64,000 bases of DNA. It comes from Anaerolineales bacterium (GTDB lineage: Bacteria > Chloroflexota > Anaerolineae > Anaerolineales > UBA11579). The notes beneath the pieces were generated by a model, which was not told where the DNA came from, did no database searches, and saw only the letters and a list, made by a program, of their open reading frames with translations. Positions 1 to 7,321 of the stretch are shown in pieces; position 1 is the stretch's first letter, and every line of letters begins with the position of its first letter. Where the stretch lies: positions 317,971 through 381,970 of the forward strand of contig CP075367.1 in the NCBI GenBank assembly GCA_019454165.1, given 5' to 3'. The position numbers were made by a program, and so were the translations under genes.

Positions 1-539
1 GTGCCCAGCGCCACCGGCGCCAGGCGGCCGGCCACCGCCGCGGCGCTGCCGCCGCTGCTGCCGCCGGGTACGCGGGTTTCATCCCACGGGTTGAGCGTCA
101 CCCCATACGCGGAATTCTCCGTTGAGGAGCCCATGGCGAATTCGTCGGTGTTGGTCTTGCCCAGCACCACCACGCCGGCGTCCAGCAAACGCTGTACGCT
201 CGTGGCGGTATAGCTCGGCACAAAATTTTCGAGGATGCGTGACCCGCACGTGGCCGGCATGCCGGCCACCGCCAGCACATCCTTGACCGCGATCGGCAGA
301 CCCAGCAGGGCTGGCAACTTGCCGCCCTTGCTGCGTCGCGCTTTGGCATACTGCTTGTCGGCCGCGGCCGCGGCTTGCAACGCGCTCTCGGCGGCCACAT
401 ACAAATACGCGTTCAGGCGCGGGTTGTGCTGCTCGATCCGCTCCAGGTAGGCGCGGGTCAGCTCCACGCTCGATATTTTTCCAGCGCGCAGCCCGGCCAG
501 CGCCTGTTTGGCGCTCAGCTCATGCAGGCCGCCGCTCAC
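1..539 (-). CDS. gatA: Glutamyl/aspartyl-tRNA amidotransferase subunit A, partial
   Basis: This is the amidase subunit of GatCAB, which converts misacylated Glu-tRNA(Gln) or Asp-tRNA(Asn) to the correct aminoacyl-tRNA in the cytoplasm. The visible N-terminal ~179 residues contain the amidase signature: the catalytic lysine region (GLPIAVKDV), the KTNTDEFAMG stretch and the Gly/Ser-rich loop (GGSSGGSAAAVA) that carries the catalytic serines. The start is taken as GTG at 539-537, which overlaps the gatC stop as GTGA. Translational coupling to gatC is therefore likely. The only ATG nearby (523-521) is out of frame. The gene runs off the left edge of the window, so the C-terminal half is not seen. 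Confidence 0.96.
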   Translation of the reverse strand, partial: MSGGLHELSAKQALAGLRAGKISSVELTRAYLERIEQHNPRLNAYLYVAAESALQAAAAADKQYAKARRSKGGKLPALLGLPIAVKDVLAVAGMPATCGSRILENFVPSYTATSVQRLLDAGVVVLGKTNTDEFAMGSSTENSAYGVTLNPWDETRVPGGSSGGSAAAVAGRLAPVALG

Positions 540-832
540 GGGCCACCATCCAGCACTGGCGGCACCTTGAACTGCTCGTCGCTGGCGTCCGGAGCGTTGG
601 CCAGCAGGTCGGCGCGCGGCATGGCCGCCGCTGGCTCATCCGGCCGCAGGCGGCTGCGCTCCACCACAATGCTGGCCATGGCCGGCACATCCGCCGTATC
701 CAGCTCCTGCAGCTTGCCTACATGCTCAAGAATATTGGAGAGTTGTTCGCCGTAACGCTCTTTTTCTTCTTCGCTTAGGTGCAGGCGCGCCAGCAATGCA
801 ATATGTTCAACGTCTTCTTTGGTTAAGCGCAT
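536..832 (-). CDS. gatC: Glutamyl/aspartyl-tRNA amidotransferase subunit C
   Basis: This 98-residue protein is the small subunit that wraps GatA and GatB and stabilises the amidotransferase. Its length and sequence fit the family: the N-terminal motif MRLTKEDVEHIALLARL, the helix ending in ELDTADV, and a C-terminal segment with DEQFKVPPVL before the stop. It lies directly upstream of gatA and overlaps it by 4 bases. gatB is not next to it in this window. GatCAB is needed in bacteria that lack GlnRS and/or AsnRS, as is usual outside the Gammaproteobacteria. Confidence 0.97.
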   Translation of the reverse strand: MRLTKEDVEHIALLARLHLSEEEKERYGEQLSNILEHVGKLQELDTADVPAMASIVVERSRLRPDEPAAAMPRADLLANAPDASDEQFKVPPVLDGGP

Positions 833-890
833 ACACGGCTAATTATAAATGCCCGCCCTTCACGCCGCCGCACGCTCGCAAGTTATCAAG

Positions 891-1823
891 CTACCAATCC
901 TGCGCATACCAGCGCAGGTATTGCTCCACATGGCTGCTCCAGTACGCTTCGCTGTGGTCGCCGGTGAACAGGTACCACTCGTGGGCAATGTTGCGCTGGG
1001 TAAGCAGCCCCTCGAACCAGATGGCCGAATCCAGGATGGCGCGCTGGTCACGCTCGCCAATGTCCAGCCAGATGCGCGGCAGATCCTCTGCCGGCATCTC
1101 GTCCAGCCAGCCGCGCATCTGCGGCGCATCCTCCTGGAACACCGGCGGGCTGTGCCCACCCACCGCCGAGAATAGCTCCGGATAGTTGAAGGCGAAGTGG
1201 ATCGCCCACGAAGCCCCGCGCGACAGCCCGCCGATGGCGCGCATCGCCCGCTCCGGCTGCGTGCGGTAGTGCGCGTCCACCCACGGCAGCAGCTCCTCGA
1301 TCACCGCCTGCCTGAACGGATCCTGCGAGGGCTGGTTCGACGAGCGGTCATACGGCATCACAATTATGAACGGCGCCAGCTCACCGGCTGCGATCAGGCG
1401 GCTGGCCGCCTCGTCGGCCCCCAGGCGGTCCCACTGGTCATCGTTATAGGTCTGCCCGTGCACCAGGTACAGCACGGGGTAACTTTCGACGCTCTCGTCA
1501 TAGCAGGGCGGGGTATACACCCGGAAGCGCAAGCCATAATCCAAATAGTCCGACTCGACCTCGTGGTATTCCACCTGGCCGCCAACATCCAGGCACTGCG
1601 CCTTCACCAGCTGGGTAGCCAGCGCCGCTTGCGTCTCGGTCGCCTTGGCCAAATTCACATCCAGCGTCGCCGTTGCCACCACCGTGGGCTGCGCTGCAGG
1701 CGTCGCATCCGTCTCCGCCGCCAGCGTGGCAGCCGGCACCTGGCCACTGCGGCAGGCCGCCAGCAGCCAGGCTCCCAGGGCAATCACCAACAGCCCCACA
1801 GCCCGTCTTTGCGAGACAGCCAT
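891..1823 (-). CDS. Lipoprotein esterase, alpha/beta-hydrolase (esterase D / enterochelin-esterase-like)
   Basis: This is a predicted secreted, lipid-anchored hydrolase of the putative-esterase family (PF00756-like). The chosen ATG gives MAVSQRRAVGLLVIALGAWLLAAC, a signal peptide ending in a lipobox (LAAC). A low-complexity T/A linker follows, then the hydrolase core. The core has an HG motif (YLVHGQTY), the nucleophile elbow GLSRGAS, an acidic region (LDIGERD) and a C-terminal His (TGDHSEAYW). The reading frame stays open upstream to 1940, but that extension is encoded by a dispersed CACAGATGA-type repeat and is unlikely to be translated. The substrate cannot be told from sequence. Confidence 0.83.
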   Translation of the reverse strand: MAVSQRRAVGLLVIALGAWLLAACRSGQVPAATLAAETDATPAAQPTVVATATLDVNLAKATETQAALATQLVKAQCLDVGGQVEYHEVESDYLDYGLRFRVYTPPCYDESVESYPVLYLVHGQTYNDDQWDRLGADEAASRLIAAGELAPFIIVMPYDRSSNQPSQDPFRQAVIEELLPWVDAHYRTQPERAMRAIGGLSRGASWAIHFAFNYPELFSAVGGHSPPVFQEDAPQMRGWLDEMPAEDLPRIWLDIGERDQRAILDSAIWFEGLLTQRNIAHEWYLFTGDHSEAYWSSHVEQYLRWYAQDW

Positions 1824-1849
1824 CCGGCTGGCGAAGCGATCCCCAAGCC

Positions 1850-1945
1850 AAACTCTGTGTTTATCTGTGTTCATCTGTGGACAAAAAGAAGTAGCTGCGT
1901 TGCGCTGCTTACGGCGCACATCTGCGTTCATTTGTGGCAAAGGGG
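1850..1945. repeat. CACAGATGA-type dispersed repeat
   Basis: Two short tracts of the TCTGTGTTCATCTGTGG type (about 1853-1883 and 1917-1940) flank a GC-rich spacer. The same unit recurs at 7250-7280, 50708-50800 and 58800-59195. Because it is in frame with the downstream esterase, it produces a spurious N-terminal extension. Confidence 0.8.
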
Positions 1946-1949
1946 TGCC

Positions 1950-2594
1950 TTACCCGCGCGCGAAGCGCTCTTCCTTCCACACATTCGCCTGGTTGTGATA
2001 GCCCGCCTGCTCCCAGAAACCCAGCTGGTCCTCTGCCAGAAATTCCAGCCCGCGCAGCCACTTGGCGCCCTTCCACAAATACGGCGTCTCCAAATCCTCG
2101 CGCCCGCGGATGTAGCCCACCACGCCGCGCAGCGGTAGCCCGTGGTCCGGGTCCAACGGCTGCCCGTTGAACATATCCGCCAGCAGAAAATTCTCGGCCA
2201 GCGCCACTTCGATCGGCAAATTCACCGTGAAGCCATATTCGGCATGCTGCAGCAGATACTTGGCCGTCGGCTTAAGCTGGATGAGCCCCGCATCCACCAG
2301 ATCGCGCAAGCCGACCCCTTCCCACTCCGTGTCGAACTTGCTCCAGCGCGTGACGCAGTGCAGATCCATCACCACTTTGCGCCGCGGCAACTGCTTGAAC
2401 TCGTCCCAGGTCCAGCGCCGCTCTTCCTCCACCTCGCCCCACACGCGCAGGTCCCACGTCTCGGGGTTGAAACGCGGCACAGGCCCATAATGCAGCACGG
2501 GGAACTTCTGGGTCAGCGATTGCCCAGGCGGGAGCCGCCCCTCGCTGCGCACCCGCGCTTCTTCCTCGCGGCGGTCTTTCGAGAAGTCGAACAT
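1950..2594 (-). CDS. Sulfite-oxidase-like molybdopterin oxidoreductase
   Basis: This 214-residue protein has the sulfite oxidase/YedY molybdopterin-binding fold (PF00174-like). Cys80 in LHCVTRWS is at the position of the molybdenum-ligating cysteine. Downstream motifs LPLRGVVGYIRGR and WLRGLEF are typical of the short cytoplasmic members annotated as sulfite-oxidase-like. No signal or twin-arginine peptide is visible, so a cytosolic location is likely, unlike MsrP. There is no heme or dimerisation domain. Its substrate is unknown; S- or N-oxide reduction is possible but not shown. It sits 46 bases upstream of the next minus-strand hydrolase's stop region and may share its transcript. Confidence 0.88.
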   Translation of the reverse strand: MFDFSKDRREEEARVRSEGRLPPGQSLTQKFPVLHYGPVPRFNPETWDLRVWGEVEEERRWTWDEFKQLPRRKVVMDLHCVTRWSKFDTEWEGVGLRDLVDAGLIQLKPTAKYLLQHAEYGFTVNLPIEVALAENFLLADMFNGQPLDPDHGLPLRGVVGYIRGREDLETPYLWKGAKWLRGLEFLAEDQLGFWEQAGYHNQANVWKEERFARG

Positions 2595-2640
2595 GGCCTC
2601 AGTATACGCCCGCAGTTATGCGGGCCAGAATGAGTTCTGG

Positions 2641-3324
2641 TTAAATTTCCAGCGTATCGCCGGGTTGCATGACGAACGCGTCGGCATCCGTTTCAGCGTT
2701 GACGCGTTCCACCCAGGCCTTCTCATCCTGCTTGATCACGTCCCAGGTCGAGTAGTGATACGGCATGACCCGCTTCGGCCGCAGCAACTTGACCGCCTTC
2801 AGCGCATCTTCCGGCCCCATGGTGAAGTTGTCGCCGATCGGCAGGGCCGCAAAGTCCACGCCCTCATCGCCGATCAAGGCCATATCCCCGAACAAGCCAG
2901 TGTCGCATCCCAGGTAGACCTTCTTGCCCTCCGGCGTGGTCAGCAAAAATCCGCTGGCCGTGCCCCCCGGGAACCCGTCGGGGAAGCCAGACCCGTGCGC
3001 GGCTTGCGTCAGCTTCAAATAGCCGAACGGGTGCTTGTACCCGCCGCCAATGTGCTGGCCATGCGTCTTGTATCCCTTGGCGGCGTAGTAGCGGGCGATC
3101 TCGTCATTGGCAATGATCAGCGCCCCCGTGCGCTGGGCGATCGGCTCCACATCGCCGGAATGATCCCAGTGCCCGTGGCTCACCAAGATGAAGTCCGCCG
3201 GCACATCGTCCATGGCGATGGATGCCTGGGCATTCTCCCGAAAGAAGGGGTCAACAACAACGTGCTTGCCGTCAACAACAAAAGCACAGGTAGCGTGGCC
3301 GTACCAGATAAACGTCGTGGGCAT
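2641..3324 (-). CDS. Metal-dependent hydrolase, UPF0173-like MBL fold
   Basis: This 227-residue protein has the metallo-beta-lactamase fold. The signature SHGHWDHSGD supplies His50, His52, Asp54 and His55 as metal ligands. The WYGHAT motif near the N-terminus and the later GCDTGLFGDM and PYHYSTW segments are typical of the UPF0173 (UlaG-like) group. It is predicted to be cytoplasmic and to act on a phosphodiester or lactone substrate, but the actual substrate is unknown. It is the first leftward gene beside the DnaA-box region. The ATG at 3324 is preceded by an AGGAGCC-like ribosome binding site. Confidence 0.9.
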   Translation of the reverse strand: MPTTFIWYGHATCAFVVDGKHVVVDPFFRENAQASIAMDDVPADFILVSHGHWDHSGDVEPIAQRTGALIIANDEIARYYAAKGYKTHGQHIGGGYKHPFGYLKLTQAAHGSGFPDGFPGGTASGFLLTTPEGKKVYLGCDTGLFGDMALIGDEGVDFAALPIGDNFTMGPEDALKAVKLLRPKRVMPYHYSTWDVIKQDEKAWVERVNAETDADAFVMQPGDTLEI

Positions 3325-3684
3325 AAGGCTCCTTAGGTGAGGTGTCTTAATTCTATAAACCCTAACCCATAATTTAGTTGTTGTTTATTCTTTAGTATTC
3401 GTCTTAGAGCCTGTGGATTTGTGGATAGATATCCTGAGGCACTAGTCTTTGCCTGCATACAGCCCGGGCTATCCTGAGATGCCTATATACAGGGCAGTTT
3501 TCCCGTTCCTCCCATCCCAAGCTTGCTCGGCAAAGATTCTGCATAACTGTATGCCTCAAGACAGCTTCAGGAGTTACCCACAATCTGCGCACAGGCTGTG
3601 CCAACACTGTCCGCTCTTTAATAAGGATAACTAGCGGCTATGATTGCAAGCAATCCACAGGAAACTGTCCACAAAAACACAACC

Positions 3685-3693
3685 TTATCCACA
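3685..3693 (+). promoter_or_regulatory. DnaA box, perfect TTATCCACA
   Basis: It matches the 9-base DnaA consensus exactly. A second exact copy in the same orientation starts 22 bases downstream. Confidence 0.75.
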
Positions 3694-3706
3694 GAAACAG
3701 GCCTGG

Positions 3707-3715
3707 TTATCCACA
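3707..3715 (+). promoter_or_regulatory. DnaA box, perfect TTATCCACA
   Basis: This is the second exact consensus box of the cluster, co-oriented with the box at 3685 and two near-consensus boxes further left. Confidence 0.75.
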
Positions 3716-3731
3716 AGACCGTGTTAAACAC

Positions 3732-3753
3732 AAAACGCCCGTACGGGCGTTTT
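3732..3753 (-). terminator. Rho-independent terminator after tRNA-Leu
   Basis: A perfect inverted repeat (AAAACGCCCG / CGGGCGTTTT) lies 9 bases beyond the 3' end of the leftward tRNA gene. It should end the tRNA transcript before it enters the DnaA-box region. Confidence 0.75.
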
Positions 3754-3761
3754 GTTCTCTG

Positions 3762-3843
3762 TGCCGAAGGTGGGAATCGAACCCACACTCCCAAGGGAAC
3801 GCGATTTTGAGTCGCGCGCGTCTGCCAGTTCCGCCACTTCGGC
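3762..3843 (-). tRNA. tRNA-Leu (anticodon CAA)
   Basis: The reverse strand folds as a class II tRNA. The acceptor GCCGAAG pairs with CTTCGGC. The anticodon stem CGCGA/TCGCG encloses loop CTCAAAA, giving anticodon CAA (reads UUG). A long variable arm follows, with CCC/GGG pairing, and then a T arm GTGGG-TTCGAAT-CCCAC. The discriminator base is A and the CCA end is not encoded. The length and long variable arm confirm leucine. Confidence 0.96.
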
Positions 3844-3928
3844 TAGGTCAAGCATGAAAGTATAATCAGCGAGAAACGCAGGGTCAACAACAAGTTTGCG
3901 AACTTGACCGCGAAGTCACCCTATCTGT

Positions 3929-3966
3929 GGAGTAGCGTAGCCGAGCGCCAGCTCGGTAGCTACTCC
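3929..3966. repeat. Hairpin upstream of ychF
   Basis: The outer arms GGAGTAGC and GCTACTCC and the inner arms CCGAGC and GCTCGG form a long imperfect hairpin. It lies between tRNA-Leu and ychF, about 55 bases before the ychF start. No U-tract follows on either strand, so it is not a classical terminator. It may be a mobile hairpin repeat or a leader structure. Confidence 0.6.
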
Positions 3967-4021
3967 AAAAGTTGTACGGGTTTGTGCGTCATCTTGGTTA
4001 ACTATAAGGACTAGTCAACGT

Positions 4022-5080
4022 ATGAAATTAGGCATCATCGGCCTGCCGCAATCCGGCAAGACCACCATATTCAACGCCCTCACCCGCAGCAACCGCCCGC
4101 TCGCCATGAGCGCCGGCCGCATCGAGACCACCACCGCCGTCGTAGACGTGCCCGATGAGCGCCTCCACAAACTGGCCGCCCTCTTCGCCTCCAAGAAGAT
4201 CGTGCACGCCCAGATCTCCTTCGCCGACGTAGCCGGCATGGGCTCCGGCGACTCCGGCCAGGGCCTCAGCTCCCAGCTGCTCAACGCCCTCAGCGGCATG
4301 GACGGCCTGCTCGTCGTCCTGCGCGCCTTCGAGGACGACAGCGTCGCCCACCCCTCGCTCACCGTAGACGCCGCCCGTGACCTGGCCGCCATCTCCGATG
4401 AGCTGCTCCTCAACGATCTGATCATCGTCGAACGCAAGCTGCAAAAGCTCACCGAGGAGCGCGGCAAGGGCGGCCGCGATATCGCCGCCCTCGATCGCCA
4501 GCTGGCCCACTTCCAAAAATTGCACGCTGTCCTCTCCGACAACAAACCCCTGCGCACCGCCGGCCTCACCGATGACGAGATCACCGCCAGCGCCGGCATC
4601 GGCCTGCTGACCCTCAAACCAATCCTGGTCGTCGCCAACCTGGGCGAGGGCCAGCCCGCGCCCAGCTTCGACACCCCGCTGCCCGTGCTCGCTTTGCAAG
4701 GCAAGCTTGAAATGGAGCTGGCCCAATTGCCCGCCGACGAGCAAGCCATATTCCTGCAGGAATATGGCTTGCAGGAGCCCGGCTCCCTGCGCGTCATCCG
4801 CGCCGCCTACGACCTTATGGACACCCAGACCTTCTACACCGTCGGCGAGCCTGAAGCCCACGCCTGGATGCTGCGCAAGCATGCCAGCGCTCTCGAGGCC
4901 GCCGGCGCCATCCACTCCGATATCGCCCGCGGCTTCATCCGCGCCGAGATCGTCTCCGGCGACGAACTCCTCGAGCTCGGCGGCATGTCCCAGGCCCGCG
5001 ACAAAGGGCGCCTGCGCCTTGAGGGCAAGGAATACCCGATGCAAGACGGGGACATCATCAATGTTCGGTTTAATGTGTGA
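4022..5080 (+). CDS. ychF: YchF/OLA1-family P-loop ATPase
   Basis: This 352-residue protein has the YchF architecture. An Obg-like G domain carries Walker A GLPQSGKTT at residues 7-15 and a switch region DVAGMGSGDSGQG. It is interrupted by a coiled-coil insertion (about residues 125-175), and a C-terminal TGS domain ends in YPMQDGDIINVRFNV. Family members bind ribosomes, hydrolyse ATP rather than GTP and affect oxidative-stress responses. The fourth G motif is altered (VVANLGE), as is usual in this family. It is the first rightward gene right of the candidate origin. The sequence is shorter and more divergent than canonical 363-residue YchF. Confidence 0.88.
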   Translation: MKLGIIGLPQSGKTTIFNALTRSNRPLAMSAGRIETTTAVVDVPDERLHKLAALFASKKIVHAQISFADVAGMGSGDSGQGLSSQLLNALSGMDGLLVVLRAFEDDSVAHPSLTVDAARDLAAISDELLLNDLIIVERKLQKLTEERGKGGRDIAALDRQLAHFQKLHAVLSDNKPLRTAGLTDDEITASAGIGLLTLKPILVVANLGEGQPAPSFDTPLPVLALQGKLEMELAQLPADEQAIFLQEYGLQEPGSLRVIRAAYDLMDTQTFYTVGEPEAHAWMLRKHASALEAAGAIHSDIARGFIRAEIVSGDELLELGGMSQARDKGRLRLEGKEYPMQDGDIINVRFNV

Positions 5081-5095
5081 CTAGTTCTACAACAA

Positions 5096-5806
5096 CTATC
5101 TCTTTTTTCTTATAGGTTTAGGCGGACGCTTCTTTTTTGCAGCCTTTTTTAAAGTCTTTTTGGCTACCTTCTTTTTAGCCGCCTTCTTTTTAGCCACAGC
5201 CATGTCGTCCCTCCCAACACTATAGGTTAAAGTCTTATCCCAAGAAAGCAAAGGGTTTTTACTGCGGTGCACGTAAACATACGAATAAACAGATATGAGA
5301 TCTATGTCGTCCTCAACAAGGAAATCATAAACAAACTCTTGGCTTTCGCCGGGCTCGATAAATATGTGCCCTTCCGGAAATTTATTGTTTTGAAAAGCAA
5401 TTGTCTCCCACGGAAACTCCGTATCTTCATCGACTTTTGGATTGCGACCTGCGTTAAACGCGGTTTCCACGTCTCCGTGTAGTGGAAGTATCTGCTGGAT
5501 ACGCACTTCCATCTCGCGCACAGGCAATAAGACTTTTCCCCGATTTTCTAAAAGAAGCTCGACCCTAACTAGAACTTTATTCCCAGGGAAATAATAGTGA
5601 GAGGCTTTTTGCTTTAAGTCCGCACGAAGTATTCTTTCTCTGTTTTGTATGAAAATAGATAAGGCCCATGCACCGCCGATTGCGATGGCAAGGACAGAAG
5701 CAAAATTGAAGAATAGTTGTGATAAATCAAGCAAAGTTATACTGTTCCCCACCCACCTCAAGAAGAGTGTTAATAATCCTATTGTGAAGCACACAATGAT
5801 CAGCAT
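5096..5806 (-). CDS. Membrane protein with lysine-rich histone-like tail, unknown function
   Basis: This 236-residue protein has no recognised domain. Two hydrophobic segments span residues 1-16 and about 30-52. A mixed alpha/beta region follows (about 60-195) with a phrase FIEPGESQEFVYDF that resembles an immunoglobulin-like or beta-sandwich domain. The C-terminus, from about residue 205, is a run of KKKAAKKK-like repeats ending in KPIRKKR. Such tails occur in histone-H1-like proteins and bind nucleic acid or other polyanions. The gene is noticeably more AT-rich than its neighbours and is convergent with ychF, which suggests recent acquisition. Confidence 0.75.
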   Translation of the reverse strand: MLIIVCFTIGLLTLFLRWVGNSITLLDLSQLFFNFASVLAIAIGGAWALSIFIQNRERILRADLKQKASHYYFPGNKVLVRVELLLENRGKVLLPVREMEVRIQQILPLHGDVETAFNAGRNPKVDEDTEFPWETIAFQNNKFPEGHIFIEPGESQEFVYDFLVEDDIDLISVYSYVYVHRSKNPLLSWDKTLTYSVGRDDMAVAKKKAAKKKVAKKTLKKAAKKKRPPKPIRKKR

Positions 5807-6120
5807 ATTTTTGTTGTCCCTCTGGGTTAAGTTTACTCAGATTTCGTGCGCAAGCATCCTGGTTTTTTTGATCTACACACTAGCATCTGTTGCAACTTAC
5901 TGTCAATGAATGAGCACGGGGGGGCAGACCCTTGCAGGATATTCGCGATTGCAAACACCCTGCAATTTTTATCTCGCCCCATCCGCCGCCAAACATCCGT
6001 GTGGACACCATTCCCCGACACCGAGTTTTTCATGCCGCTTGCGGCACAAAAACTCACGCGTCGCTTGCGACGCACAAAACACGCCCCTTGTCCATAATAA
6101 GCGGCGGAGACCACACACCC
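5807..6120. other. Non-coding region with tandem hairpins upstream of the methyltransferase
   Basis: The left part is AT-rich and continues the composition of the neighbouring leftward gene. The right part has two adjacent hairpins. At 6023-6055, GAGTTTTT and AAAAACTC enclose a TGCCGC/GCGGCA stem. At 6058-6073 the sequence is GCGTCGC-TT-GCGACGC. No gene is supported here. The frame of the next gene is open to 5932, but this upstream part looks non-coding. Confidence 0.6.
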
Positions 6121-7215
6121 ATGCCCCGCGCCACGCTGCCCCACAACACCATCCTCCATGGCGACTGCCTCGTCGAGCTGGCCAAGCTCCCCGCCAACTC
6201 CGTAGACCTCGTCTTCGCCGACCCCCCCTACAACCTCCAGCTCGGCGGCGAGCTGCGCCGTCCCAACAACACCAAAGTGCGCGGCGTCCAGGAAGCCTGG
6301 GACCGCTTCGATGATTTCGCCGCCTATGATGATTTCACCCGCGCCTGGCTCGCCGCCTGCCGCCGCGTCCTCAAGCCCAACGGCACGCTGTGGGTCATCG
6401 GCAGCTATCACAACATCCACCGCGTCGGCAGCATATTGCAAGACCTCGGCTATTGGCTGCTCAACTCTATCGTCTGGGTTAAAGCCAACCCCACGCCTAA
6501 CTTCCGCGGCACCCGCTTCACCAATGCCCACGAAACCCTGCTGTGGGCGCAGAAGGAGCAGGGCGCGCCGTACACCTTCAACTATCACGCCATGAAATCC
6601 CTCAATGAGGACAAGCAGATGCGCAGCGATTGGCTGCTGCCCATCGCCTCCGGCGGCGAGCGCCTGCGCGCCGATGGTGAATCCGCCCATCCTACGCAAA
6701 AGCCCGAGTCGCTGCTCTACCGCGTCCTGCTCTCCAGCACCAACCCGGGCGATGTGGTCCTCGACCCCTTCTTCGGCTCCGGCACCACTGGCGCGGTCGC
6801 CAAGCGCCTGCACCGGAACTGGATCGGCATCGAGCAAGACGCCGCTTACGTCCGCCTGGCCCGCCGCCGCATCGGCCAGATCGAGCCCGTCGCCTACGAG
6901 CAAGCCCTCTTCGAACCCCACGAGCCGCGCCGCGAGCCGCGCATCCCCTTCGGCAACTTGCTTGAAGCTGGCCTGCTCGAAGCCGGCCAGCGCCTCTACC
7001 TCGGCGAGAAAGGCCGCGCGAGCGCCCGCATCCTGGCCGACGGCTCGCTCAGCTACAACGGCCGCCGCGCCTCCATCCACCAGGCCGCCAAAGACGCCCT
7101 GTCCGCCCCCGCCAACGGCTGGCAACACTGGTATTACATTGACCCTGACACCGGCCAGCGCCGCCCCATCGACGACCTGCGCCAGGTGTTACGCCAGGCA
7201 ACAAAAGTGAAGTAG
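6121..7215 (+). CDS. CcrM-like orphan adenine-N6 DNA methyltransferase with RAMA domain
   Basis: This 364-residue beta-class methyltransferase has catalytic motif DPPYN at residues 34-38, then the segments LQLGGELRRPN, WVIGSYHNI and NPTPNFRGTRFTNAHETL, and the SAM-binding DPFFGSGTTG near residue 217. This order and these segments closely match CcrM/HinfI-type GANTC methylases, so GANTC is the predicted target (inference). Residues from about 275 to the end (GNLLEAGLLEAG to VLRQ) match the RAMA DNA-recognition domain typical of CcrM. No restriction endonuclease is adjacent, so it looks like an orphan, possibly regulatory methylase. The start at MPRATL is chosen because the upstream open frame is hairpin-rich and lacks family similarity. 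Confidence 0.88.
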   Translation: MPRATLPHNTILHGDCLVELAKLPANSVDLVFADPPYNLQLGGELRRPNNTKVRGVQEAWDRFDDFAAYDDFTRAWLAACRRVLKPNGTLWVIGSYHNIHRVGSILQDLGYWLLNSIVWVKANPTPNFRGTRFTNAHETLLWAQKEQGAPYTFNYHAMKSLNEDKQMRSDWLLPIASGGERLRADGESAHPTQKPESLLYRVLLSSTNPGDVVLDPFFGSGTTGAVAKRLHRNWIGIEQDAAYVRLARRRIGQIEPVAYEQALFEPHEPRREPRIPFGNLLEAGLLEAGQRLYLGEKGRASARILADGSLSYNGRRASIHQAAKDALSAPANGWQHWYYIDPDTGQRRPIDDLRQVLRQATKVK

Positions 7216-7224
7216 ATTAAACTA

Positions 7225-7283
7225 TCCGGGGTTATCTGCGCCGCGCGGCGTAGCCACGCATCTGTGTTCATCTGTGGATAATT
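7225..7283. repeat. CACAGATGA-type dispersed repeat with GC hairpin cap
   Basis: A CGCCGCGCGGCG palindrome is followed by CGTAGCCACG and then TCTGTGTTCATCTGTGG. The same combination of a GCGTAGCCACGC segment next to CTGTG units is seen near 59132-59165. Confidence 0.75.
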
Positions 7284-7321
7284 CCGGCCAAACTAAATAC
7301 CAAGTCAAGAAAAGGAACACC

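Larger units (their letters stand above)
3345..3760. other. Candidate chromosomal replication origin (DnaA-box cluster plus AT-rich segment)
   Basis: This non-coding stretch contains two perfect DnaA boxes (TTATCCACA at 3685-3693 and 3707-3715). Near matches lie at 3574-3582 (TTACCCACA), 3651-3659 (CAATCCACA), 3665-3673 (CTGTCCACA) and, inverted, 3420-3428 (TGTGGATAG) and 3412-3420. The four right-hand boxes are all in the same orientation at 14-22 base spacing. A strikingly AT-rich run at about 3347-3405 could be the unwinding element. Genes diverge from this segment, and two parS sites lie about 10 kb to the right. dnaA itself is not in the window. Against it, the plus strand looks C-rich on both sides, so a GC-skew flip is not obvious here. 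Confidence 0.6.

Noticed and set aside
1824..1940. N-terminal extension of the lipoprotein esterase
   Set aside because: It is encoded by a dispersed repeat and would bury the lipoprotein signal peptide.
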